Source: Lachnospiraceae bacterium MA2020 (GTDB lineage: Bacteria; Bacillota; Clostridia; Lachnospirales; Lachnospiraceae). From it: a DNA stretch of 64,000 nt. The notes beneath the pieces are model-generated. The model was not told the DNA's origin and ran no database searches. It saw nothing but the letters and a program-made list of their open reading frames with translations. Where the stretch lies: positions 1 to 64,000 of the forward strand of contig JQKK01000009.1 in NCBI GenBank assembly GCA_000746015.1, given 5' to 3'. The position numbers and the translations under genes are program-made. Below, one piece after another: positions 1-7,677 of this stretch; the first letter of the stretch is position 1; each line of letters opens with the position of its first letter.

Positions 1-1
1 A

Positions 2-211
2 AACCTTGAAAGCATTCAGGGAGCACTGCTCAGGATGAACCGTTCCATACAAGCGGAGGGTACCTTCGGAATCATAAAGAACGACCGTTGGTACAAAAGA
101 ATTGTAAGAAGAGGCATCAAATCTGTTCGGTTAGAAATTTTTCTTGTTTCTATCGGACATAATCTCTATAAATACCACAATAAACAGATGAGAAGTTCAG
201 CTGCTGCATAA
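2..211 (+). pseudogene. C-terminal end of a DDE transposase (IS1182-like), cut by window start
   Basis: An open frame enters from the window edge and ends at TAA 209-211, giving about 69 residues. It contains IQGALLRMNRSIQAEG, FGIIKND and IGHNLYKYH, typical of the C-terminal catalytic tail of IS1182/IS4-type DDE transposases. Only the tail is visible, so whether the element is intact cannot be judged. No inverted repeat was found just downstream. Its position beside a recombinase fragment and a repressor suggests a site used by mobile elements. The family call rests on remembered motif resemblance. Confidence 0.7.
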
Positions 212-705
212 GTTTGATATCGATCGGATTTATGGGGTAAGGGGAGTTATACGCATTTTTACAGGAAAATCCGAAATCTATGTACAAAAAGAGGACGTGT
301 AAAAAATGATTTCTCTTTTTTCACACGCTCTACTTGGGGCGATTACAGAAATGATCCTAATGCCTTATTTGAGCAACAAAGCATATTTATTATGCGTGCA
401 TTACGAGAAATAAGATATTTTATCATGAACAGCGAGAGGTTATTTTTGGCATATTATAAGGAACTGAAAAAGGTGAATTAATAATATGTGGAATTTGGAG
501 TGAATGCCGATGAATACGAAACAAAAGGACTTAACCAGCAGGTTAAAAGAAATATTGAGCGATTCGAAGAAGACATGGTTTTGTGACTACCTCACTTAAT
601 TCAGAGGAAAAGAAAATGGTATGAGTTCTTGTATAGGTGGTGTTTACGTGATAATATATACGTAATTACGTAATAAAGATTACGCAAAAACGGAGAAAAA
701 AAGCC
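212..705. other. 494-bp gap with no convincing gene
   Basis: The stretch separates the transposase tail from the XRE repressor. It has many stops in all frames. The only short frame noticed is 510-599 (29 codons, starting MNTKQKDLTSRLKEIL), which has no clear ribosome site and is probably a remnant. The last 60 bases carry the repressor's operator-like palindrome. Confidence 0.5.
659..672. promoter_or_regulatory. 14-bp palindromic operator upstream of the XRE repressor
   Basis: TACGTAATTACGTA is a perfect palindrome ending 33 bases before the XRE start codon. Further TTACG half-sites lie on each side (about 643-648 and 680-685). XRE repressors usually bind such sites and autoregulate; binding here is inferred. 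Confidence 0.55.
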
Positions 706-1056
706 ATGACGATTAGTGAAAGAATATTCATGTTGATTGAGAGTGAAAATATAACACAGAGTGAATTTTGCAGAAGAGTGGGATTACGACAAAGTACAGT
801 TAGCGACTGGAAGAGAAAAAATCACACTCCTTCTTCTGATAAGATAATGGATATATGTGTGGCTCTTAATGTATCACCAGAACAACTTCTGACAGGAAAA
901 GGCATAGATAGTGTAGATGATTCAGTTGATTATCAGTTGGATTACCAGGGGAAACAACTAATTCTAGAGTACGAGGGACTCAATGATGATGCCCGGAAAA
1001 GGTTGTTGGCTTATGCTAAGAAACTAAGTGAGTTGTCAAAGATGGAAGAATTATAA
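706..1056 (+). CDS. XRE-family helix-turn-helix repressor
   Basis: A 116-residue DNA-binding protein. Residues 5-65 form a Cro/C1-type helix-turn-helix: ITQSEFCRRVGLRQSTVSDW is the HTH core, followed by KIMDICVALNVSPEQLLTG. The C-terminus (about 70-116) is a charged helix, perhaps for dimerisation. There is no peptidase or metalloprotease domain, so it is a short phage- or ICE-type repressor rather than a LexA-like one. ATG 706 is preceded by GGAG. A palindrome just upstream suggests autorepression. Its neighbours are mobile-element debris, so it may be an orphaned immunity regulator. Confidence 0.85.
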   Translation: MTISERIFMLIESENITQSEFCRRVGLRQSTVSDWKRKNHTPSSDKIMDICVALNVSPEQLLTGKGIDSVDDSVDYQLDYQGKQLILEYEGLNDDARKRLLAYAKKLSELSKMEEL

Positions 1057-1128
1057 GAAAATATAGATATAAGTATCACTTTACCGGAGCCGGGAAAGTG
1101 ATACAAAAAAGAAAGAGGAATAAATTTA

Positions 1129-1716
1129 ATGGAAAAATGGAAAATTACAGAGTATAGAAAGCAATTTGATGAGTTACGTCATGAACAGGATGGCGTGGAA
1201 TATTGGTTAGCGAGGGAATTACAACCTGTTTTGGGATATGCAAAGTGGGACAAGTTTGAAGGGGCAATCCAGCGTGCTATGATTTCCTGTAAGACTGCCG
1301 AAGTAGATGAGGATGAACATTTTTATCACTATGATAGAAGGGTAAAGGGTGGTAAAGGAGCAAAAATACATGATATCATTGAAGAAATAGAGGAGCAGAT
1401 AGATGTAATTCAGGAACAGATCCAAAGTATTATGCAGAAAAATCTATCCAGTACAAGTATATATCAGCTCCTGCTTGCTTTTGATAAGTTCTACAATGAT
1501 TTTACTGAAGTTGAGCAGAAAGAGTTTATGAGAGCATTCATTGAAAGGATAGATATTTATCCCGAAAAGCCTGACAATGGTTGTTGGATAAAGAACATTG
1601 TTTTCAATTTTCCGGTGCCTATAAATGGGAAGGACATTAGAGAACTGTCCTTGGAAAATGAAACAATGCTCGAAACGTGTGTTCTCTTGGTGAGGACGAA
1701 CGTAAGTGAAGTCTGA
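1129..1716 (+). pseudogene. Chimeric ORF: DinD-like N-terminus fused to serine recombinase C-terminus
   Basis: A 195-codon open frame built from two unrelated genes. Residues 1 to about 83 match DNA-damage-inducible protein D / BRO-N-type proteins (YWLARELQPVLGYAKWDKFE, a DEHF motif, VKGGKGAKIHDI). From about residue 83 it becomes the C-terminal coiled coil and tail of a large serine recombinase (EEIEEQIDVIQEQIQSI, FMRAFIERIDIYPE, then NFPVPINGKDI). The recombinase's catalytic N-terminal domain is absent and DinD is cut to about a third of its usual length, so neither activity is expected. The junction near 1375-1385 is in frame. GAAAGAGG precedes ATG 1129. I read it as a deletion scar; a functional fusion is less likely. 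Confidence 0.75.
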
Positions 1717-1800
1717 ACTTTAGAGACACAGTATGCCCTGATGAAAAGGTTAAGGCTATCGAAGATGCTTTTAAGTATTTTCAGATGATATAGAAAAAAT

Positions 1801-1829
1801 AAAAGAGACTCTTGGCGGGAGTCTCTTTT
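1801..1829. terminator. Hairpin terminator between convergent genes
   Basis: An 11-bp perfect stem (AAAAGAGACTC / GAGTCTCTTTT) with a 7-base loop. A- and T-runs on both sides allow bidirectional termination between the chimeric ORF and the LysR gene. Confidence 0.8.
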
Positions 1830-1867
1830 GCGTTGGAAAATCAAAAATACCTATTTTATCTTAAAGA

Positions 1868-2719
1868 TTAAAATTTAACTTTGTATTTTGAAGCGATATT
1901 TTTATCTGAAATCAAATAAAAAGTAACAGTGGCACTGTCATCGATAATGGGAATGAGCACTCTGTCTGGAATGGATCTGCTAGGGAGATTCATGCTTTCA
2001 TAAGTGCGAATTGTTATATCGGTGGCAAAATTAGGCAGACTTGACGATTCTATAAGTTGTCCAAGAGCGTCATAGTCGTTTTGGATAAGAAACTTTGAAT
2101 CGGGCATTTCTTCTCGTACAAGCTTATCCCATATTCCTACTTCAGACAGCATTAAAAAGCTTTCGCCGTTTAGTTCACGGAAAGAAAGCTTTTTCTTTTT
2201 TGCAAGCCGATGGCTCTTTGGCAGTGAAACGTAAAGCTGTTCAGAGTCATATTTTTCGCAAATGAATTCATCATCCTCTAATGGACGGGAAAGGATAATG
2301 AATTGATATTGGTTGTTCCTTAGACCGGATATCAGTTCATCTTCTGACTTGTTTTCTGAGATTATTGACATGTCAGGGAATAGTGCTGAAAGAGAAGGGA
2401 TAAACTCCATAAGAGGTCCCGGACCCACAGAACCGACTGCGATAGTTCTTTTACTCCTCTCAAGGGCACGAAGGTGATCTATCATGTGCTGTTCTTCATT
2501 TAGTATGCGTCTCGCGTAATCTGCAGCCAGTAATCCATTCTCGTTTAATGATAGCTTGTTTTTGGTGCGCTCAAATATTGGAACTCCGAGAAGTTCTTCT
2601 AATTTCTGCATAGATCTTGTCAGTGATGGCTGAGTCAGATGCAGTTCTTCTGAAGCCTTTGAAAGCGTACCGCATCTTTTAAAAGCATCTAACTGTTCAA
2701 GTAAATATATTTCTATCAT
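1868..2719 (-). CDS. LysR-family transcriptional regulator
   Basis: About 283 residues. The N-terminal winged helix (about 1-60) has the LysR signature LEQLDAFKRCGTLSKASEEL and LTQPSLTRSMQKLEELLGVPIFER. Residues 90-283 form the periplasmic-binding-like effector domain. The reading frame also allows ATG 2725, but AAGGAG upstream is better spaced for ATG 2719. No target gene is obvious, because the region upstream holds a repeat element instead of a divergent gene; the aldo/keto reductase at 3443 lies beyond it in divergent orientation and could be regulated. Effector unknown. Confidence 0.88.
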   Translation of the reverse strand: MIEIYLLEQLDAFKRCGTLSKASEELHLTQPSLTRSMQKLEELLGVPIFERTKNKLSLNENGLLAADYARRILNEEQHMIDHLRALERSKRTIAVGSVGPGPLMEFIPSLSALFPDMSIISENKSEDELISGLRNNQYQFIILSRPLEDDEFICEKYDSEQLYVSLPKSHRLAKKKKLSFRELNGESFLMLSEVGIWDKLVREEMPDSKFLIQNDYDALGQLIESSSLPNFATDITIRTYESMNLPSRSIPDRVLIPIIDDSATVTFYLISDKNIASKYKVKF

Positions 2720-2742
2720 GAGCATGTACTCCTTACAGATAA

Positions 2743-2938
2743 TATGATGTCAGGGTCAAAAGGTCAAAATCCGATTGTGCTTGCACAAAGAGGATTGAGA
2801 CCTTGGGACCCGCAAAACACGAGCAAGTAGTGTTATTACGCGGAATGCGAGTGTTTTAGGATTGCGGGAATTGCGTAGCAATGAAGCAATCCGTGACATC
2901 AGTAAGGGGCAAAATTTACTTTTGACCCTTACATCATA
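2743..2938. repeat. 196-bp MITE-like element with 20-bp terminal inverted repeats
   Basis: The ends are inverted repeats matching at 19 of 20 positions (TATGATGTCAGGGTCAAAAG against the complement of CTTTTGACCCTTACATCATA). No ORF lies inside. The interior holds hairpins: TTGTGC/GCACAA near 2776-2789 and GGATTGC/GCAATCC around 2860-2892. Size, ends and lack of coding capacity fit a miniature inverted-repeat element. No second copy was noticed in this window. Confidence 0.6.
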
Positions 2939-3442
2939 ATATAAGACAATCGTTATAATTACTATACGTTATAAGTATAGCACAATGCATAATCGGCATT
3001 GTACTGTTTTTTTCTTTTTTGTTAACATTAACTCGAAGAACTTATTAATTTACTTTACAGTTTCAAAGTATAGACGGATGCGTGTTTACATGCAGCATGG
3101 CATCAGTGCAAAGTTTGGAACTGTGCGTGGAATCTATATCATGGTGGCACATCATGTTCCAGGAAATGAACAATGATGTCATAGCTGCTCATATTGAGAA
3201 CTGGCTTGGCGAGCATGGACTTAACTGATTTTACATGTGAGTTACCAGTTAATGAGTGGATTTTTTACATCTCTTAATGAATGATAGTACATAGATTCAA
3301 TAAACGCAATTTAGTATACGGATGACGTATACAGGATTGCGTTTTTGGCATTGTACATATAAAAAAGTTGCTGATAAGATGAGGTTGTAGAAACAAAAAA
3401 TATTTGACTCGTTGATCTTTATATTAACAGGAGGTATACAAA
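2939..3442 (+). other. 504-bp intergenic region with a possible gene remnant
   Basis: No complete gene is supported. One frame from about 3100 to 3228 reads as a protein tail (SLELCVESIS, then WWHIMFQEMNNDVIAAHI, ending ENWLGEHGLN) but lacks a credible start and is not a family I recognise. An imperfect A/T hairpin lies near 3300-3345. AGGAGG at 3430 serves the next gene. Confidence 0.35.
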
Positions 3443-4300
3443 ATGGAATACGTAACACTTAATACAGGAGCAAGAATGCCACTTGAAGGCTTTGGAGTTT
3501 TTCAGATTCCGGATGCAGCAGAATGTGAGAGAGTAGTTTACGATGCTATAAAGACAGGCTACAGACTTCTTGATACAGCAGCATCATATATGAACGAAGA
3601 GGCTGTCGGACGAGGAGTTAAAAAAGCTATTGAAGATGGCCTTGTAACAAGAGAGCAGCTGTTTATTACAACCAAAGTATGGGTCAGTGATATGAAGACT
3701 GAAGAGACTGCATATGAAGCAGTAAAGACTTCCCTTAAGAAGCTTGATATGGGTTATGCAGACCTTATTCTTCTTCACCAGCCTATGGGAGATTACTTTG
3801 CAGCATACAGAGGAATCACAAGAGCATATAAGGAAGGACTTACAAAGGCTATCGGTGTAGCTAACTTCTATCCGGCTATCCTGGCTAACTTCTGTGAAAC
3901 CGTGGAAGTGATCCCTGCAGTTAATCAGGTTGAGCTTCATCCTTTCTTTGTACAGAAAGGCGCACTTGAGAACATGAAAGCCTACGGAGTAGTACCTCAG
4001 GCATGGGGACCTCTTGCGGAGGGAAAACATGGTATATTCACAGAACCTGACCTTACAGCAATTGGAAATAAGTACGGAAAGAGTGCTGCACAGGTAGTCC
4101 TTAAGTGGAATGCTCAGAGAGGTGTATCTATTATTCCAAAGTCCACACATGTAGAGCGTATGGAACAGAACATTGATATATGGGATTTTGATCTTACAGA
4201 TGAAGAAATGGAAAAGATTGCGTCAAAGGACCTTGGACACAGCGAGATTGTAAATCATGATGATCCGGCATTTGTAAAGTTTGTACTCAACCTGCACTAA
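3443..4300 (+). CDS. Aldo/keto reductase (AKR5-like)
   Basis: A 285-residue cytosolic NADPH-dependent reductase of the 2,5-diketo-gluconate reductase type. The catalytic tetrad is visible as D44 (LLDTA), Y49 (ASY), K78 (TTKVW) and H112 (LLHQP). The nucleotide-binding end shows IIPKSTHVERMEQN. Full length for the family. AGGAGG lies 8 bases before ATG 3443. The next gene, 14 bases on, is a broken alcohol dehydrogenase, so the two may once have formed an aldehyde/alcohol-handling operon. Substrate cannot be told from sequence. Confidence 0.93.
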   Translation: MEYVTLNTGARMPLEGFGVFQIPDAAECERVVYDAIKTGYRLLDTAASYMNEEAVGRGVKKAIEDGLVTREQLFITTKVWVSDMKTEETAYEAVKTSLKKLDMGYADLILLHQPMGDYFAAYRGITRAYKEGLTKAIGVANFYPAILANFCETVEVIPAVNQVELHPFFVQKGALENMKAYGVVPQAWGPLAEGKHGIFTEPDLTAIGNKYGKSAAQVVLKWNAQRGVSIIPKSTHVERMEQNIDIWDFDLTDEEMEKIASKDLGHSEIVNHDDPAFVKFVLNLH

Positions 4301-4314
4301 GAAAGAGGAGGAAT

Positions 4315-4679
4315 ATGATGAATCCGTTTAATTACAGCTATCCTGTAAATGTATATTTTGGAGAGGGCGCTGCAGCAAAAAACATGCCTGCAGAGCTTTC
4401 AAAGGTCGGTGAAAATGTGCTCCTTGCTTATGGCGGAGGATCAATTAAGAAAAACGGCGTCTATGATGAAATGATAAAAATCCTTAAGGATGCAGGAAAA
4501 AACATAATTGAATTTTCCGGAATCATGTCCAATCCAACCTATGAACCACCTTTGCTGAAATGGGAATAGGTGATGAGACAGATTTTGAAGCCATTGCAAA
4601 GTCTACGATAAGGACAGGTGGATGCGTTAAGAAGTTTACAGATGAAGAACTCTTAGAAGTGCTAAATGAATGTAAATGA
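4315..4679 (+). pseudogene. Iron-containing alcohol dehydrogenase, internally deleted
   Basis: Residues 1-79 match the N-terminus of butanol-dehydrogenase-like Fe-ADHs (NVYFGEGAAA, LLAYGGGSIKKNGVYDEM, GIMSNPTYE), then the frame stops at 4569. In another frame, directly after the same point, comes the family's C-terminus (FAEMGIGDETDFEAIA, GGCVKKFTDEELLEVLNE) to TGA 4677-4679. Roughly 250 residues, including the iron ligands, are missing. A single internal deletion with frame change explains this. AGAGGAGG precedes ATG 4315. It cannot encode an active enzyme. Confidence 0.9.
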
Positions 4680-4692
4680 TTGATATAGAAAT

Positions 4693-4714
4693 GGGGGCGA
4701 AAGCCCCTATTTTT
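4693..4714 (+). terminator. Rho-independent terminator after the ADH remnant
   Basis: GGGGGC-GAAA-GCCCCT stem-loop with a tetraloop, followed by ATTTTT. It ends the AKR/ADH transcript. Confidence 0.85.
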
Positions 4715-4844
4715 GTCCTAAAGAATTGGTATGCGTACAACGTATAGTGCGATAAAATGAGCCTGTCAGTCTTGTATATACAAATCCTAACACTATAATA
4801 TACAGTTCACAGAAAAAATGTGACAGGTTTACTACAAAATTTGC

Positions 4845-4850
4845 TATACT
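4845..4850 (+). promoter_or_regulatory. -10 box very close to the AraC start codon
   Basis: TATACT lies only 9 bases before ATG 4860, with a poor -35 (TGACAG at about 4821-4826, 18-base spacing). No Shine-Dalgarno sequence precedes the ATG. If this promoter is used, the mRNA would be leaderless or nearly so. Confidence 0.45.
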
Positions 4851-4859
4851 ATATGCATT

Positions 4860-5723
4860 ATGAATCACGAATTTTTTGAATATGAAAAAGATAAACCATA
4901 TATATTTATACCAGTTTATAGCAGCACAGGAAGAAAGGTAAATGAGAGGCTTTTCAGCCATTGGCATGAAGAATTGGAAATAGCATATTGTAAACAAGGA
5001 AATGCCAGACACTATATAAATGGTGAGAGTATAGATGAAAAGCCTGGGCATGTGATAGTTACTAACTCAGAATTTATGCATTCGATAATACCTGAAACAC
5101 AAGAGGACTCGGACGTGAAAATAGTAACATATGTGCTTATAATCAGGCCATCGTTTCTAAAAATATGTTTTCCGTCATATGATGAAATCTATTTTTCTAA
5201 TGAAGAGACACTTGCATCTGAGAAGATTGCAAGTATATTTGAAGATCTTTTTGAATTAGAAAATGCAGAAATTTCTAAATTATCATTTTTACATGCGGAG
5301 TCACTTATATTGGATCTTTTGTATCATCTGAGCTGTAAGGGCATCGTGAAAAGGAATGAAGTAGATAATATAAATGTCCAAAAAGACATAGAAAGAATGA
5401 AAGGTGTTATATCCTTTATAAAGGAACATTTCAGAGAGAAAATTCCGCAAGCATTGGTTGCTAAGAAATTTTATTTTAGTATTTCGTATTTTTCGAGATA
5501 TTTTAAGAAGATGATGGGTGTTTCATATTCTGAGTTTTTAATGAATTACCGTCTTTACAAAGCAGAAAGAGAACTTGTCACAACCTGCAAGAGCATAATG
5601 GACATTGCGGTTGATAATGGCTTTGCTGATGATAGAAGATTTATTATTTCATTCAAGAAGAAATTTAGTTGTACGCCATTACAATATAGAAAGTATAATT
5701 GGTCAATAAACGGTAATTTTTAG
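4860..5723 (+). CDS. AraC-family transcriptional regulator with N-terminal cupin
   Basis: 287 residues. The N-terminal half (about 15-150) is a cupin sensor: HWHEELEIAYCKQGN, a GH motif near residue 62 and HSIIPE. The C-terminal 100 residues contain two helix-turn-helix motifs (ALVAKKFYFSISYFSRYFKK and SIMDIAVDNGFADDRRFI), then FKKKFSCTPLQYRK, the AraC end signature. It is encoded just upstream of a secreted esterase-like lipoprotein (120-bp gap, same strand), a plausible target, so it may sense a sugar or breakdown product. ATG 4860 lacks a ribosome site. Confidence 0.9.
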   Translation: MNHEFFEYEKDKPYIFIPVYSSTGRKVNERLFSHWHEELEIAYCKQGNARHYINGESIDEKPGHVIVTNSEFMHSIIPETQEDSDVKIVTYVLIIRPSFLKICFPSYDEIYFSNEETLASEKIASIFEDLFELENAEISKLSFLHAESLILDLLYHLSCKGIVKRNEVDNINVQKDIERMKGVISFIKEHFREKIPQALVAKKFYFSISYFSRYFKKMMGVSYSEFLMNYRLYKAERELVTTCKSIMDIAVDNGFADDRRFIISFKKKFSCTPLQYRKYNWSINGNF

Positions 5724-5842
5724 GCTAAGATATGGAAAGAAAATTGTGCGATTTTTCCTTAAAATAAGCGTGTGAGTTCAGAAATTGCGTGTACTGATGG
5801 ACTTGGTAGAATAACAAACCAGTTTTATTAGGGAGGAAGAGC

Positions 5843-7531
5843 ATGAGAAAAAGATGTATAAAAGCAATTGCAGTTGCTGCAGCTGCTATGATGGCAATGG
5901 TATCAATGACAGGATGCAGTTCTTCAGCAAGTGCAAAGACTTCGGCAAAGGCTGTTTCTAGTGAGGCTAAAGAAGTGGAAACAGAGGTGTCAACTGAGAC
6001 AACTGAGGCAGCAGAGTCAAGTGAGGTAACGGAGGAAAGTAATATGGATGCAGAGGCGGAAAAATCTGCAAAGGAAGCTGAGGAGGCGGAGGCATCAGCT
6101 GCTAGTGCCGCAGAAAAAGCAGACATTCAGGCGGCAGCGGGAACAATCGTAGTAGATGGATATGAGTGGGGACCCGGAGTTGATAAAGTAGTTTTTGAAC
6201 TTCCGGAAGAAGCTGAAAGTGCAGATGCAGCAAATGCTGTAATAAATACAAATCATGTCGAGAGAGAAGTTTCTGAAGTGTATCTTTCAGATGAAAAGGG
6301 AAATAAGGCAGAAGGTCCTTCAAGGTATTTGACAGCTGTTCTTAAGACAAGCTATGAAAATTCAGGAAGTCCTTTTGTATATGACTTTAAGGTTACGATG
6401 ATGAATGACTGGGCTGAGACATATCCTGTTATTGGAGTGCTTAGTGCCAGCGTTGGAGGAGAGGTAAAAACAGTAGGCATAAATCAGGATCTTATTAATT
6501 CAAGGATAGCTCCCGAGGCAGAGCTCTTTGCTGACAGAGACTCCTTTAGCGGAAAATATAAAAATCCAATGACAGGTGAAGAAGAGGAAATTACTCTTCA
6601 GCGAGGCGCATATGAACCTGGATCGCTTGCAGAGGATGGCGTAAAGAATCCGCTTCTTATCTGGCTTCATGGACAGGGTGAAGGCGGAACAGATATAGAG
6701 ATTTCACTTCTTGGAAATGAAGTGACTGCACTTGCTCGTGACGAGATTCAGAGCCAATTTACGACAGAAGGCGGTGCTGACGGTGCATATGTATTGGCTG
6801 TTCAGACACCAACCTATTGGATGGATGGCGGAGATGGAACTAATTCTTCAGGTGATCTTATTTCGAGATACACAGAAGCACTTATGGATACGATAGATGA
6901 TTATGTTAAGAATCATCCTGATGTAGACGCAAATAGAATCTACCTTTCAGGCTGTTCGAATGGCGGCTACATGACAGTTAATATGGCAATCCAGTATCCG
7001 GACTACTGGGCAGCAATTGCACCGAATTGCGAGGCTTATGCTTATAACGTTTATGAGCGTGATGCAGATGGTAAGTATGTGAGCAAGTCGGTAGGTAATG
7101 CAATGGGTGGAGCTGTAGTAAATGTTCCGACAGACGAAAAGTGGATGACCGATGAAAAGATCGAAAAGCTTGCAAAGATCCCTTCATGGTTCCTTGCTTC
7201 TGCAGATGACAGTATCGTAAATCCGCTTCAGTTTGAGCTTCCTACATATCAGGCGCTTCTCAAAGCCGGAGCAAAAAATACGTGGTTTTCATATTTTGAA
7301 AATATTCAGGGAAAAGATTCTCCGGAAGCAACATATATGGGTCATTGGGTATGGGCAAAGTACTTCAATAACGAAGTGACAAAAGTGCAGGATCCGACGG
7401 CAATTAAGGATGCTTCTGATGAAAACTTTGGATTCACACCATCTAATGATGGAGGTGGTTCAATGCAGGCAAGCGATGAAAATTGTACATATAACACTAT
7501 TTTTGAGTGGATGAACGCGCAGAGTAAATAA
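5843..7531 (+). CDS. Secreted alpha/beta-hydrolase lipoprotein (esterase / prolyl-oligopeptidase-like)
   Basis: 562 residues. A signal peptide ends in MTGC, making C25 the lipidated cysteine. Residues 26-95 are an Ala/Glu/Ser-rich linker. From about 100 there is a beta-rich domain, then a hydrolase core: LLIWLHGQGEGG, nucleophile S372 in GCSNGG, then D455 or D456 (ADDS) and H501 (MGHWVW) as likely triad partners. This layout matches PHB-depolymerase/feruloyl-esterase-like and prolyl-oligopeptidase-like secreted enzymes of fibre-degrading gut bacteria. It is probably tethered outside the membrane and cleaves ester or peptide bonds. GGGAGGAAGAG precedes ATG. A terminator follows, so it is monocistronic or paired with the AraC gene. 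Confidence 0.85.
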   Translation: MRKRCIKAIAVAAAAMMAMVSMTGCSSSASAKTSAKAVSSEAKEVETEVSTETTEAAESSEVTEESNMDAEAEKSAKEAEEAEASAASAAEKADIQAAAGTIVVDGYEWGPGVDKVVFELPEEAESADAANAVINTNHVEREVSEVYLSDEKGNKAEGPSRYLTAVLKTSYENSGSPFVYDFKVTMMNDWAETYPVIGVLSASVGGEVKTVGINQDLINSRIAPEAELFADRDSFSGKYKNPMTGEEEEITLQRGAYEPGSLAEDGVKNPLLIWLHGQGEGGTDIEISLLGNEVTALARDEIQSQFTTEGGADGAYVLAVQTPTYWMDGGDGTNSSGDLISRYTEALMDTIDDYVKNHPDVDANRIYLSGCSNGGYMTVNMAIQYPDYWAAIAPNCEAYAYNVYERDADGKYVSKSVGNAMGGAVVNVPTDEKWMTDEKIEKLAKIPSWFLASADDSIVNPLQFELPTYQALLKAGAKNTWFSYFENIQGKDSPEATYMGHWVWAKYFNNEVTKVQDPTAIKDASDENFGFTPSNDGGGSMQASDENCTYNTIFEWMNAQSK

Positions 7532-7537
7532 TTATTA

Positions 7538-7573
7538 GGCCGTATGATTCAATGTGAGTCATACGGTCTTTTT
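7538..7573 (+). terminator. Rho-independent terminator after the esterase lipoprotein gene
   Basis: Ten-base stem GGCCGTATGA / TCATACGGTC (one G-T pair) with an 11-base loop and a TCTTTTT tail. Confidence 0.9.
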
Positions 7574-7677
7574 GTATACTGGACAATATAAAGAGCAAAG
7601 TGAAATTGCAAAAAGTTGTATAATAACACTGAGAGTTTGTGTATTAAAAAAGGAGTATATGAGAAAGGGTGATAATA

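Noticed and set aside
2985-3176. 63-codon ORF after the MITE-like element
   Set aside because: Phe-rich start from a T-run, no ribosome site; another frame in the same place looks more protein-like.
3584-4150. 188-codon minus-strand ORF
   Set aside because: Lies wholly inside the aldo/keto reductase gene; Cys/Ser-rich composition is an antisense shadow.
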